Source: Bacillaceae bacterium SAS-127 (GTDB taxonomy: Bacteria; Bacillota; Bacilli; Bacillales; Domibacillaceae). From it: 64,000 bases of DNA. The translations under genes and the position numbers were made by a program. This document shows, piece after piece, positions 8,520 to 17,589 of this stretch. Location: the NCBI GenBank assembly GCA_002261155.1, contig NKXN01000020.1:1-64000 (forward strand). The letters are read 5' to 3'. The notes below the pieces were generated by a model. The model had not been told where the DNA came from. It searched no databases and worked only from the letters and a program-made list of their open reading frames with translations. Numbering within the stretch: position 1 is the stretch's first letter; every line of letters starts with the position of its first letter.

Positions 8520-10664
8520 ATGGTGAACCGACCCTTTGAGGCCTATTTAGATCAGTTGAATGTGATTACGATGATTGTTCCAACTTATTATTATAATGGG
8601 CAATCTGAGCGTTTTTTTCTGGAACAGGATGCGGATATGGTGGAGTTGAAGATCATCGATAAAGTACAGATAGAGGGGAGTGTGAAATATACTTGTCATA
8701 CGCCGATCGTACCGGAATTCGGCCGGCCTTATATTGTGTTAGATGAACGATTAATGCGGACAGATCTGCAAATCGGTGAGGTGATCCGGACGAAGGAGTT
8801 TGATGATCTTTTTTATTACGACGGTTCAGATTTAGGAGCTTCTTATACGAAGGAAGTGACTCGTTTTTGTTTATGGGCGCCTACAGCCACGGAAGTGTTT
8901 GTCAAATATCGACTTGTCGATAGTGAGGACCTATTATATGTGAAAATGTTCCGTCGTGAGCGAGGTGTATATGAGGCACTTATTGCTGGTGATTTAGCGG
9001 GCGCCTATTATCAATATCATTTGCGTGTCAACAATCAATGGAAAGAAGCTGGTGATCCATACGCAAAGGCTGCTTCGTTGCATAGTGAGTGGTCATGTGT
9101 GTTAGATGAAAAAAAAGTGGCCGTTACGACACATCTACTACCACCTTTCTCTTCACCGCTAGATGCCGTTATTTATGAAGCATCGATTCGTGACTTTTCG
9201 ATGCATCCAGATAGCGGGATGCAACATAAGGGGAAGTATAGCTCGTTTTTGGAAAGGCAGACGAGCGGCCGCTTCGGTCAACCAACAGGTGTCGATTATT
9301 TAAAGGATCTAGGCATTACGCATTTAGAGTTGCTGCCTTTTAATGATTTTTTCGGTGTATCAGATACACAGCCACATGCGAATTATAATTGGGGCTATAA
9401 TCCGCTCTATTTTAATGTGCCAGAAGGGAGCTATAGCTCTAATCCGCAAGATCCGCATACGCGAGTGATTGAATTGAAGCAAATGATCGAATCGCTTCAT
9501 GAAGAAGGGATTCGGGTCATCATGGATGTGGTGTATAACCATGTTTATATTCGTGAAACTTCGTCTTTTGAGCGAATTGTGCCAGGATATTTCTTTCGAC
9601 AAGATGAGTTTGGACGTCCATCGAATGGAACGGGAGTCGGTAATGATTTTGCCTCTGAGCGGAAAATGGCGCGGAAATTTATTCTTGATTCGCTTCAATA
9701 TTGGCTCACAACATATAATGTCGATGGCTTCCGTTTTGATTTAATGGGGATTCTCGATATTGAAACGATGAACGAAGCGAGGAAGCTAGTGGATCGTCTA
9801 AAGCCAGGCTGTATTTTACTCGGAGAAGGCTGGCAGCTGAACACGGCACTTGCAAAAGAATTAAAAGCAAATATCGCAAATCAAGCGCATCTTCCCGGTA
9901 TAGCTCAATTTAATGACTGGTTTCGCGATACGATTAAAGGTAGCACCTTTAATTTATATGATCATGGCTTTGGACTTGGGCGAGAAAGTCTTCATCATGA
10001 AGCCTTTCAAGTGATTGGTGGGAGCATCGGTTTCGGCAACAGACAAGGACTATTTTTGGAACCACATCAATCCGTCAATTATGTCGAGTCCCATGACAAC
10101 TATACGATGTGGGATAAGTTAGAAGCTTGTTTCCCTGGTGAAATAGAGTTCAATAAAAAGCGACAGCGTCTTGCGACAGCGATGGTGTTGTTGTCACAAG
10201 GAATTCCTTTTTTGCATAGCGGACAAGAATTTTTTCGCACGAAGTTTGGGGTTGAAAACAGCTATACAAGTTCAGATACGATCAATCAACTCGATTGGAA
10301 TCGCCAATATGAAAATAAGTGTACGGTTGAATTTGTTAAAGGGCTGATTCAAATTAGAAAGCATCACGGTGCCTTTCGGTTGAACAGTGCACAAGCGATC
10401 CGTCGACATTTAATTAAAGGAGCTTCAGATGGAGGCTCGTTAGTGGTGTTATTAAGCAATGTAGCGGAATATGGAGAGTGGGAAGAAATTTTGCTCATTT
10501 TTCACCCTTCATTATCTAACGGCAAAGTAACGTTACCGAGCCGTCCAGCTCCTTGGAAGATCATTGTTGAGGGCGAAGCGGCAGGTGTGGACGTTTTGCG
10601 AGAAGCAAGTGAGTGTTTACAGTTGGAGCCGATTAGTGTCGTCGTGTGTGTGCAAGTAAAATAA
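8520..10664 (+). CDS. amyX: Type I pullulanase
   Basis: A 714-residue glycoside hydrolase family 13 debranching enzyme that cleaves alpha-1,6 links in pullulan and branched dextrins. The pullulanase signature YNWGYNP is near residue 288. The GH13 regions follow: DVVYNHV, GFRFDLMG (nucleophile Asp, near 407), GEGW (acid/base Glu, near 436) and VESHDN (near 525). An N-terminal CBM48-like beta domain precedes the barrel. There is no signal peptide, so the enzyme is cytoplasmic, as for B. subtilis AmyX, and probably acts on internal glycogen or imported dextrins. Confidence 0.93.
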   Translation: MVNRPFEAYLDQLNVITMIVPTYYYNGQSERFFLEQDADMVELKIIDKVQIEGSVKYTCHTPIVPEFGRPYIVLDERLMRTDLQIGEVIRTKEFDDLFYYDGSDLGASYTKEVTRFCLWAPTATEVFVKYRLVDSEDLLYVKMFRRERGVYEALIAGDLAGAYYQYHLRVNNQWKEAGDPYAKAASLHSEWSCVLDEKKVAVTTHLLPPFSSPLDAVIYEASIRDFSMHPDSGMQHKGKYSSFLERQTSGRFGQPTGVDYLKDLGITHLELLPFNDFFGVSDTQPHANYNWGYNPLYFNVPEGSYSSNPQDPHTRVIELKQMIESLHEEGIRVIMDVVYNHVYIRETSSFERIVPGYFFRQDEFGRPSNGTGVGNDFASERKMARKFILDSLQYWLTTYNVDGFRFDLMGILDIETMNEARKLVDRLKPGCILLGEGWQLNTALAKELKANIANQAHLPGIAQFNDWFRDTIKGSTFNLYDHGFGLGRESLHHEAFQVIGGSIGFGNRQGLFLEPHQSVNYVESHDNYTMWDKLEACFPGEIEFNKKRQRLATAMVLLSQGIPFLHSGQEFFRTKFGVENSYTSSDTINQLDWNRQYENKCTVEFVKGLIQIRKHHGAFRLNSAQAIRRHLIKGASDGGSLVVLLSNVAEYGEWEEILLIFHPSLSNGKVTLPSRPAPWKIIVEGEAAGVDVLREASECLQLEPISVVVCVQVK

Positions 10665-10834
10665 TTGAACTATATCAATATATAGTATGAATTAAGGTTG
10701 ATTCACACAAGATAAGCCGATGAAGATACGAGTCGTTTTTCTTTCCATTCGCCCCATAGCCGAATCGACGATTTCGTGGTAAAATGTAATCTAACTATAA
10801 TGATGGCCAGGTGACGGTAACGGGCTTATCAAGA

Positions 10835-10876
10835 AAAGATAGCTATTGCTTAGACGTTCGATAGCTGTCTTTTTTG
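10835..10876 (+). terminator. Terminator between amyX and ytmP
   Basis: AGATAGCTAT pairs with ATAGCTGTCT and is followed by a T-run. The 170 bases before it hold no gene that I can support. Confidence 0.65.
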
Positions 10877-10914
10877 TTCATATTATACGGACAGCTAAAC
10901 GAAAATGAAGGTGA

Positions 10915-11697
10915 ATGCAGTTGGAACATTTATTTGGACAAGAATGGGAAATCACTCCTGCTGGTGGAGTCACAGGAAAGGCTTACTTTGCCAGGTGCGG
11001 TGGACAACAATTATTTTTAAAGAAGAATTCTTCCCCTTTTTTGGCCGTATTGTCTGCTGAGGGCATCGTTCCAAAGCTCATCTGGACGAAACGGTTAGAG
11101 AATGGAGATGTCGTCTCAGCTCAACATTGGCTTGAAGGTCGGGAATTAAAGCCGCATGAAATGGTGAATAGTCGAGTGGCCCAGCTTATGTGTAAAATCC
11201 ATTCTTCTCAGCCGCTGCTTTCTATGCTTGAGAGAATTGGACTAAAGCCTTCTTCTCCTGAAATGATTATGAAGGAGATTGACATACGGTTAGATGAAGA
11301 CATTTTGAAATATCAACACGTCTTATATAGTTTGCAATTTTTGCGAGACAATATGACAAAGATCCATCATAATCATTACGTCGTTTGCCACGGAGATGTC
11401 AATCATAACAACTGGTTGTTGTCGAATGAGAACGAACTGTTTTTAATTGATTGGGATGGGGCAATGATCGGTGATCCGGCGATTGATGTTGGCATGTTGT
11501 TATATAAATATATCGATAAAAGTGAATGGCAAGCATGGCTTTCAGAATATGGATTGACGTTTACTCCACATTTGCAATTGAGAATGAAGTGGTATGTGAT
11601 CGCACAAATGCTATTATCTATTCAATGGGATAAAGAAACGAACCGCTTACTAGAAATGGAAAAGAGCTTAGCGGATTTAAAAAAATTCCTGGTGTGA
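10915..11697 (+). CDS. ytmP: Aminoglycoside/choline kinase-like phosphotransferase YtmP
   Basis: A 260-residue kinase-fold protein of the APH/choline kinase superfamily. The catalytic loop reads CHGDVNHNNWL (Asp and Asn near residues 161-166), and the metal-binding segment is LIDWDGAMIGDPAID. Its natural substrate is unknown; homologues are annotated as thiamine or choline kinase-like. The ATG at 10915 follows GAAGGTG. The position before trmB matches B. subtilis ytmP-ytmQ. Confidence 0.85.
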   Translation: MQLEHLFGQEWEITPAGGVTGKAYFARCGGQQLFLKKNSSPFLAVLSAEGIVPKLIWTKRLENGDVVSAQHWLEGRELKPHEMVNSRVAQLMCKIHSSQPLLSMLERIGLKPSSPEMIMKEIDIRLDEDILKYQHVLYSLQFLRDNMTKIHHNHYVVCHGDVNHNNWLLSNENELFLIDWDGAMIGDPAIDVGMLLYKYIDKSEWQAWLSEYGLTFTPHLQLRMKWYVIAQMLLSIQWDKETNRLLEMEKSLADLKKFLV

Positions 11698-11720
11698 AAA
11701 ATCCTTCGTTTTTTAAATAA

Positions 11721-11746
11721 AGGAGTCCGACCATGGGCTCTTTTTT
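11721..11746 (+). terminator. Terminator after ytmP
   Basis: AGGAGTCC pairs with GGGCTCTT (one wobble pair) over a short loop, followed by six T. Confidence 0.6.
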
Positions 11747-11817
11747 GGTCTGATAACAATCATTGATTAGTCAGTTGTGTCATGTTATGGTGTGAAAAAA
11801 GTGAATGAGGTGTGACT

Positions 11818-12456
11818 ATGCGATTAAGACATAAACCATGGGCGCGTGAGAAGCTAGACGCTCATCCACAGTATGTCGTTGCTCATCCAGAGGAGCATAA
11901 AGGACAGTGGGAAGAAGTGTTTGGAAATAATAACCCGATCTATATTGAAGTAGGAACGGGAAAAGGTCAATTTATTACGGGAATGGCGAAAGCGAACCCA
12001 GATATTAACTTTATCGGTATTGAGCTATATGAAAGCGTGATTGTCTCCGCGTTAGACCATTTAATTGAAGCGGAGTTACCAAACTTGAGGCTGATGAATG
12101 TCGATGCCAAAAATTTGGCGGATTATTTTGCAAAAGGTGATGTTGCTCGCGTCTATTTGAATTTTTCCGATCCGTGGCCGAAAGCACGCCATGAAAAGCG
12201 TCGATTAACGTATAAAACATTTTTAAAGTTATATGAAGATATTATGCCTGATCATGGTGAGGTTCATTTCAAAACCGATAATCAAGGACTGTTTGAATAC
12301 TCACTGAGAAGCTTTTCTGACTATGGGCTGTTGTTAACATATGTTAGCTTAGATCTTCATAATAGTGATTTCGAAGGCAATGTCATGACTGAATATGAAG
12401 AAAAATTTTCCGCGAAGGGTCAAAGAATTTATCGTTCAGAAGTGAAATATCGCTAA
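11818..12456 (+). CDS. trmB: tRNA (guanine-N7)-methyltransferase TrmB
   Basis: A 212-residue SAM-dependent methyltransferase that makes m7G46 in tRNA. The SAM loop is [10 protein letters not shown] near residue 45. The family motif [16 protein letters not shown] is near residues 118-133, and HFKTDN is near 155. It matches B. subtilis YtmQ almost residue for residue. The upstream GTG is rejected because it overlaps the GAGGTG ribosome-binding site; the ATG at 11818 gives the conserved start [10 protein letters not shown]. subtilis has ytzH next; it is absent here. Confidence 0.94.
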   Translation: MRLRHKPWAREKLDAHPQYVVAHPEEHKGQWEEVFGNNNPIYIEVGTGKGQFITGMAKANPDINFIGIELYESVIVSALDHLIEAELPNLRLMNVDAKNLADYFAKGDVARVYLNFSDPWPKARHEKRRLTYKTFLKLYEDIMPDHGEVHFKTDNQGLFEYSLRSFSDYGLLLTYVSLDLHNSDFEGNVMTEYEEKFSAKGQRIYRSEVKYR

Positions 12457-12605
12457 TTATATATAGAAGCAAGTGCTCGGATTTTTCGTTATAAGCGGGA
12501 GGTTCGGGCATTTTTTGTTTCGTTTAGGTAAAACAGACTCGTTAGTACAATTATCGGAAAAGTGTTACAATTAAGTGGTGGTCGAACAAAGGGGAGGAAT
12601 TGGAA

Positions 12606-13457
12606 ATGGAAACAATGAAAGTTGGGGAGCTGACATTGACATGGTTGAATGGGGGAGCGACGAATTTAGATGGAGGAACGATGTTTGGCGTTGTGCCGAA
12701 GCCGTTATGGTCTCGAAAATACCCTGTAAATGAAAAAAATCAAATCGAGCTAAGAACCGATCCGATTTTTTTTCAGCTAGAGGGAAAGAATATTTTAATT
12801 GAAGCGGGAATTGGGAATGATCGGCTATCGGACAAGCAAAAAAGAAATTATGGTGTGGCTGAGGAGTCTCAATTAGAGGAGTCATTGACGCAGTTAGGGT
12901 TGACGGCTGCAGATATTGATATCGTTCTAATGACACATATGCATTTTGATCATGTGTTAGGATTAACGAAGGTAGTCGATGGTCAGCTGACACCTGCTTT
13001 TCCGAATGCGGTCATTTACACTTCGGAAACGGAATGGAAAGAAATGAGGGAGCCAAACATCCGCTCGAAAAACACGTATTGGAAAGAAAATTGGGAAGCA
13101 ATTACTGACCAAGTTGAAACGTTTCAAGAAGAATTAGAGGTCGTTCCAGGGGTGAAAATGATTCACTCTGGCGGTCATAGTGACGGTCATTCGATCATTA
13201 TTATTGAACACGGCGGGGAAACATTGATTCATATGGCAGATTTAATGCCGACTCATGCGCATCAAAATGTGCTATGGGTAATGGCGTTTGATGATTATCC
13301 AATGGACTCCATTGCAATGAAACAAAAATATTTGCCAGAAGGAATGGAAAAAGGCGCTTGGTTTATTTTTTATCATGATGCGCTCTATCGTGCCATCAAG
13401 TGGAACGAGAGTGGAGAATTGATAGATTGTGTGAAAAGAGAGAAAGTAGTCGTTTAA
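12606..13457 (+). CDS. ytnP: Metallo-beta-lactamase-fold lactonase YtnP
   Basis: A 283-residue MBL-fold hydrolase. The zinc ligands are in [11 protein letters not shown] (HxHxDH), the later His in GGHSDGHS, and the Asp in [12 protein letters not shown]. subtilis YtnP is a lactonase that degrades signal lactones of other bacteria, and this protein should have the same activity. A TTG six bases earlier is too close to the GGGGAGG ribosome-binding site; the ATG at 12606 is eight bases away and is preferred. It lies convergent with ytzB across a shared terminator. Confidence 0.88.
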   Translation: METMKVGELTLTWLNGGATNLDGGTMFGVVPKPLWSRKYPVNEKNQIELRTDPIFFQLEGKNILIEAGIGNDRLSDKQKRNYGVAEESQLEESLTQLGLTAADIDIVLMTHMHFDHVLGLTKVVDGQLTPAFPNAVIYTSETEWKEMREPNIRSKNTYWKENWEAITDQVETFQEELEVVPGVKMIHSGGHSDGHSIIIIEHGGETLIHMADLMPTHAHQNVLWVMAFDDYPMDSIAMKQKYLPEGMEKGAWFIFYHDALYRAIKWNESGELIDCVKREKVVV

Positions 13458-13460
13458 TAT

Positions 13461-13496
13461 AAAAGAGGCGATTCTCTAAAAAGGATCGCCTCTTTC
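13461..13496. terminator. Bidirectional terminator between ytnP and ytzB
   Basis: AGAGGCGATTC pairs with GGATCGCCTCT over an A-rich loop, with T- or A-tracts on both sides. Confidence 0.85.
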
Positions 13497-13499
13497 TTA

Positions 13500-13820
13500 T
13501 TAGTTTGTTTTATAGACGTCCATAATCGTGCCTGTGCGAGAGTCTGCAACAAATTCAAATTGCTCACGATTTTGGTCAATCGTACGGGAAACGCCGCCTT
13601 TATAGACCATTTTGTCCATACCTGTTTTTTTCATTGGTTCAGGCTTCATTTTTACCCAAGAGCCGTCAATCGTACCTTCGCCTTTAAATGCTTCCTTTAC
13701 TTCCTTCAATGCTTTTTCTGCAGAAGCAGAGGCTGTGTTTGTTACATTTTGTTGTACAAGAAGTGCGCCAGCTGCTCCAGCCGCCGCTCCTAAAATGAAT
13801 GTGCTCCAACTAAACTTCAT
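13500..13820 (-). CDS. ytzB: Small membrane-anchored PepSY-like protein YtzB
   Basis: A 106-residue protein with one N-terminal hydrophobic segment rich in Ala and Gly (about residues 5-25), which should anchor it in the membrane. A small PepSY-like domain follows and ends in the hallmark FVADSRTGTIMDVYK strand pair. The upstream GTG overlaps the AGGAGTG ribosome-binding site, so I take the ATG at 13820. It is divergent from the M42 peptidase. PepSY domains are proposed peptidase inhibitors; the actual role here is unknown. Confidence 0.82.
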   Translation of the reverse strand: MKFSWSTFILGAAAGAAGALLVQQNVTNTASASAEKALKEVKEAFKGEGTIDGSWVKMKPEPMKKTGMDKMVYKGGVSRTIDQNREQFEFVADSRTGTIMDVYKTN

Positions 13821-14033
13821 CAATTTCACTCCTATTTTAATAGATTACTAATTATTATACAGCAAATCGCAAATTAATTGAAATTTCTGCAATAAAAATA
13901 CTATTTTTTTGAAAAAAGAAATAATTATAGAACGATGCTTCTATCCATTAAGTAGCGAGAAAGGGAATTTTTCTGTAAGATAAAAGGATAAGCCTCTTTT
14001 TACTGGGGAATCTATTTCAAAGGGGAGTCAATG

Positions 14034-15107
14034 ATGAATCAAGAAACAATGGAGTTGTTTAAAACTTTAACAGAGCTGCCTGGTGCTTCTGGAAATGAGC
14101 ATCAAGTACGAGCGTTTATGCGAAAAATGTTAACGCCTTATGCGGATGAAATCATTCAAGATGGTCTTGGAAGTATCTTTGGATTGAAAAAAGGGGATGA
14201 AGCTGGCCCAACCGTGATGGTTGCGGGACATATGGATGAGGTTGGCTTTATGGTCACTGATATTACCGAGAATGGGATGATTCGTTTTCAAACGCTCGGT
14301 GGCTGGTGGAGTCAAGTGTTGCTCGCTCAGCGCGTTGAAATTATTACGGATCATGGTCCAGTGGTTGGCGTTGTCGGCTCCATTCCGCCGCATTTATTAA
14401 GCGAGGCGTTGCGTCAAAAGCCAATGGCAATTAAAAATATGCTGATTGATATCGGGGCAGATAATCGTGAAGATGCGAAAAAAATCGGTATTAAACCGGG
14501 TCAGCAAATTGTCCCTGTTTCTGCTTTTACTCCGATGGCAAATGAGAAGAAAATTCTCGCTAAAGCATGGGATAATCGCTACGGCTGTGGATTGGCGATT
14601 GAATTGTTAAAAGAATTAAAGGATGAGAAGCTACCAAATATGCTCTATTCAGGAGCAACTGTTCAGGAAGAAGTGGGTCTTAGAGGAGCTCAGACGGCGG
14701 CGGAAATGATCAAACCAGATATATTCTTTGCGCTCGATGCTAGCCCAGCTAATGATATGTCAGGAGACAAATCTCAGTTTGGACAAATCGGCAAAGGGGC
14801 ACTGTTGCGTATTTTCGACCGCACGATGGTCACTCACCGAGGAATGAGAGAATTCGTACTTGATACAGCTGAAACTCATAACATTCCGTACCAATACTTT
14901 ATTTCTCAAGGGGGAACGGATGCTGGACGTGTCCATACATCGAATCAAGGTGTGCCAAGTGCTGTCATTGGCATTTGTTCACGCTATATTCATACTCATG
15001 CGTCCATCATTCATGTCGATGACTATGCGGCAGCGAAAGAATTAATTATTCGCCTTGTGAAATCTTGTGACCAAGCAACGGTTGATAGTATTAAAGCAGG
15101 AAGTTAA
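14034..15107 (+). CDS. ytoP: M42-family aminopeptidase YtoP
   Basis: A 357-residue cytoplasmic dinuclear-metal aminopeptidase of the glutamyl aminopeptidase/FrvX type. Metal ligands and catalytic acids are visible: His in [10 protein letters not shown], Asp in AWDNRYGCG, the Glu pair in QEEVGLRGA, Asp in [10 protein letters not shown], and the last His in [10 protein letters not shown]. Two ATG codons are adjacent; the second (14034) is better spaced from GGGGAG. A strong terminator follows. It trims N-terminal residues from peptides; the exact specificity is not readable. Confidence 0.9.
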   Translation: MNQETMELFKTLTELPGASGNEHQVRAFMRKMLTPYADEIIQDGLGSIFGLKKGDEAGPTVMVAGHMDEVGFMVTDITENGMIRFQTLGGWWSQVLLAQRVEIITDHGPVVGVVGSIPPHLLSEALRQKPMAIKNMLIDIGADNREDAKKIGIKPGQQIVPVSAFTPMANEKKILAKAWDNRYGCGLAIELLKELKDEKLPNMLYSGATVQEEVGLRGAQTAAEMIKPDIFFALDASPANDMSGDKSQFGQIGKGALLRIFDRTMVTHRGMREFVLDTAETHNIPYQYFISQGGTDAGRVHTSNQGVPSAVIGICSRYIHTHASIIHVDDYAAAKELIIRLVKSCDQATVDSIKAGS

Positions 15108-15115
15108 TGACGAAG

Positions 15116-15144
15116 AGAGCGCAGTTTTTTTGCGCTCTTTTTTT
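15116..15144 (+). terminator. Terminator after ytoP
   Basis: AGAGCGCA pairs with TGCGCTCT over a T-rich loop, followed by a T-run. Confidence 0.85.
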
Positions 15145-15292
15145 CGCTGGAAAGAAAAGAATGAAAAGTGTTTAAGGTGGCAAAATAATCGTGGAGATGA
15201 TTCATACTCAGAAAAATAAATGCTGATTAAGTTGACAATCCAGTATATAATTGTCTTTACACTAGTAAATGAAGTGTAAGGAAGGTGGCCTT

Positions 15293-16315
15293 ATGAAAAC
15301 ATTTTTGCAGAAGAAAGGAATTTCTTTATCTCCGAAGGTTTATTTTGTTGATGCGCTCAGTTTTATGGCGCTAGGGCTATTTAGCTCATTGATTATTGGA
15401 CTGATTATGAAAACGATTGGTGAACAGTTAAGCCTTCCGTTCTTTGTCGACATGGGGAAATTAGCGATGAGCTTAATGGGTCCAGCCATTGGTGCAGCCG
15501 TGGCCTATGGTTTAAAAGCACCTCCTCTTGTTTTGTTTGCCAGTGTTATTACAGGAGCAGCAGGTGCGGCACTCGGCGGTCCTGCTGGCAGTTATGTGGC
15601 AGCGCTTCTTGCGACGGAAGTAGGCAAAGTCGTTAGTCAAACGACGAAAGTGGATATTATTGTTGCACCTTTTGTCACGATTTTAACGGGCTATTCAGTA
15701 GCCGCTTTTTTAGGACCGGGAATCGATCAATTTATGAAGTTCTTTGGCGGCTGGATTGAGTGGGCGACATTGCAGCGCCCGATCACGATGGGAATTTTAG
15801 TGGCGGTGCTGATGGGACTAGCGTTAACCGCTCCGATTTCAAGTGCGGCGATCGCTTTAATGCTCGACTTAAATGGATTGGCAGCTGGAGCGGCGACGAT
15901 TGGATGTAGCGCGCAAATGATTGGCTTTGCCGTCGCTAGTTACCGAGAGAATAAATTTGGCGGTTTTATCGCGCAAGGGCTGGGCACATCGATGCTGCAA
16001 GTACCGAACATCATTCAGCATCCGCGAATATTGATTCCGCCGACAGTAGCCGGTGCGATTTTAGCCCCGATCGGCACAACAATCTGGCCGATGATGAATA
16101 ATGCCGCTGGTGCAGGAATGGGCACGTCGGGGTTTGTTGGCCAGATTATGACCTTTTCGGTTATGGGCTTTGAATCATCTGTCTTTCTGCAAGTCTTTCT
16201 ACTTCATTTCGTCGGTCCGTTTGTGATAAGCTTAGCGATATCTGAATTTATGAGAAAGAAAGGCTGGATACTACCTGGCCAGATGACGATCTCAACGGGA
16301 GGGAAAGAGAAATGA
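15293..16315 (+). CDS. PTS EIIC-like membrane protein
   Basis: A 340-residue polytopic protein with about nine to ten hydrophobic segments, rich in Gly and Ala ([33 protein letters not shown]). It resembles the stand-alone EIIC-type family (PTS_EIIC_2). No EIIA, EIIB or HPr partner is encoded nearby, so phosphotransferase transport is uncertain. It may act as a sensor or as a permease of another kind. The first in-frame ATG (15269) has no ribosome-binding site; the ATG at 15293 follows AAGGAAGGTGG. Its stop overlaps the start of ytpP (ATGA), so the two are translationally coupled. Confidence 0.75.
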   Translation: MKTFLQKKGISLSPKVYFVDALSFMALGLFSSLIIGLIMKTIGEQLSLPFFVDMGKLAMSLMGPAIGAAVAYGLKAPPLVLFASVITGAAGAALGGPAGSYVAALLATEVGKVVSQTTKVDIIVAPFVTILTGYSVAAFLGPGIDQFMKFFGGWIEWATLQRPITMGILVAVLMGLALTAPISSAAIALMLDLNGLAAGAATIGCSAQMIGFAVASYRENKFGGFIAQGLGTSMLQVPNIIQHPRILIPPTVAGAILAPIGTTIWPMMNNAAGAGMGTSGFVGQIMTFSVMGFESSVFLQVFLLHFVGPFVISLAISEFMRKKGWILPGQMTISTGGKEK

Positions 16316-16623
16316 AACCATTAACATCAATGGAGCAATTTCAAGAAATGAAACAAGCAGGCAAGCATCTTTTTTTATTTTCTGCTGATTGGTGTCCGGA
16401 TTGTCGGGTGATTGAACCGATTTTGCCAGAAATCGAAGCGAAATATAGTGAATTTACATTTGTGTATGTCGATCGTGATCAGTTTATCGACCTGTGCGTA
16501 GAAATGGATGTTTTCGGTATTCCTAGCTTTGTCGCTTTTGATCAAGGACAAGAATTAGGCCGCTTCGTTAGTAAAGATCGGAAAACGAAAGAGGAAATTG
16601 AACAGTTTATTGAAAAACTATAA
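16312..16623 (+). CDS. ytpP: Thioredoxin-like protein YtpP
   Basis: A 103-residue thioredoxin fold with the active-site motif ADWCPDC near residues 25-31, followed by the cis-Pro strand FGIPSFVAF. The CPDC dipeptide differs from the CGPC of TrxA. It is probably a cytoplasmic disulfide reductase and has no signal peptide. The start codon overlaps the preceding stop by four bases, so expression is coupled to the EIIC-like gene. A terminator follows. It matches B. subtilis ytpP. Confidence 0.88.
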   Translation: MKPLTSMEQFQEMKQAGKHLFLFSADWCPDCRVIEPILPEIEAKYSEFTFVYVDRDQFIDLCVEMDVFGIPSFVAFDQGQELGRFVSKDRKTKEEIEQFIEKL

Positions 16624-16629
16624 TACACA

Positions 16630-16668
16630 AGGTCTGGTCCCTCATTGATGATGGCACCAGACCTCTTT
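16630..16668 (+). terminator. Terminator after ytpP
   Basis: AGGTCTGGT and ACCAGACCT form a nine-base stem followed by T-rich sequence. Confidence 0.8.
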
Positions 16669-16687
16669 CATTAGGAGGGAGTCAAAC

Positions 16688-17485
16688 ATGGATTCAATCA
16701 AACTAAAACGAATGCTTGAAGAGAGGCTTCAAGGGAAGCAGCGTTCTTTCTCTTACGACCGGGAAAAGGACGAATTAAGAATTGAAAATGCAGATACGAA
16801 GAAAGGGATCACGATCTCCTTGCCAGGCATTGTAGCAAAGTGGAAACAGCATCAAGAAAAAGCGATTGATGAAGTCGTTTACTACGTAGAAGAAGCGCTA
16901 GCCGTTATGGGGACAACCCCTTCTTTAGCACAGCAGGAAAAGCGGATTTTCCCAGTGATTCGTTCGACTTCGTTCCCGAAAGAAGCGGCGGAAGGAATGC
17001 CGTTCTTGATGGATGATCATACAGCGGAGACGAGAATTTATTACGCAATCGACCTTGGAAATACGTATCGTCTAATTGATGAAAGCTTAATGAAAAAAGA
17101 AAACTGGAGCGCAGACAGCATTCGTGAAATGGCTCGTTTTAATTTACGCTCATTATCGACAGAGATGAAAAAAGATACAGTAGCTGGAAACGTATTTTAT
17201 TTTTTAAATACAAATGATGGTTACGATGCGAGTCGATTGTTGAATGATAAATTCTTGAAGGATATGAGTGAACAAATAGAAGGGGAGATGACGGTGTCGG
17301 TTCCTCATGGAGATGTGCTCCTTATTGGCGATATTCGCAATGAAACAGGTTATGACGTGTTAGCGCAAATGACGATGAGCTTCTTCACGAATGGTCATAT
17401 ACCAGTGACAGCTCTTTCTTTTCTGTATGAGCAAGGTCAATTAGAGCCGATCTTTATTATGGCGAAAGGTCGCACGAAGAAGTAA
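16688..17485 (+). CDS. ytpQ: DUF1444 protein YtpQ
   Basis: A 265-residue soluble protein of the DUF1444 family, recognised from its start ([14 protein letters not shown]) and its location. The function is unknown. The middle part includes [13 protein letters not shown] and [15 protein letters not shown], and the C-terminal half holds [12 protein letters not shown] and [17 protein letters not shown], all typical of the family. A GGAGGG ribosome-binding site lies just before the ATG. In B. subtilis ytpR lies next; here sftA follows directly. Confidence 0.85.
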   Translation: MDSIKLKRMLEERLQGKQRSFSYDREKDELRIENADTKKGITISLPGIVAKWKQHQEKAIDEVVYYVEEALAVMGTTPSLAQQEKRIFPVIRSTSFPKEAAEGMPFLMDDHTAETRIYYAIDLGNTYRLIDESLMKKENWSADSIREMARFNLRSLSTEMKKDTVAGNVFYFLNTNDGYDASRLLNDKFLKDMSEQIEGEMTVSVPHGDVLLIGDIRNETGYDVLAQMTMSFFTNGHIPVTALSFLYEQGQLEPIFIMAKGRTKK

Positions 17486-17589
17486 GCGGTTATTTTAGTA
17501 GGATAAAAGGCTCAATGGCTCTAAATTCTCTATCGAAAAAGAAAAGAAAACTGTTAAAATATAAAGTGATTCTTTACATAGAAAGAGTG

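Noticed and set aside
10665-10834. Possible small gene between amyX and ytmP
   Set aside because: The only frames are about 20 codons without a ribosome-binding site.
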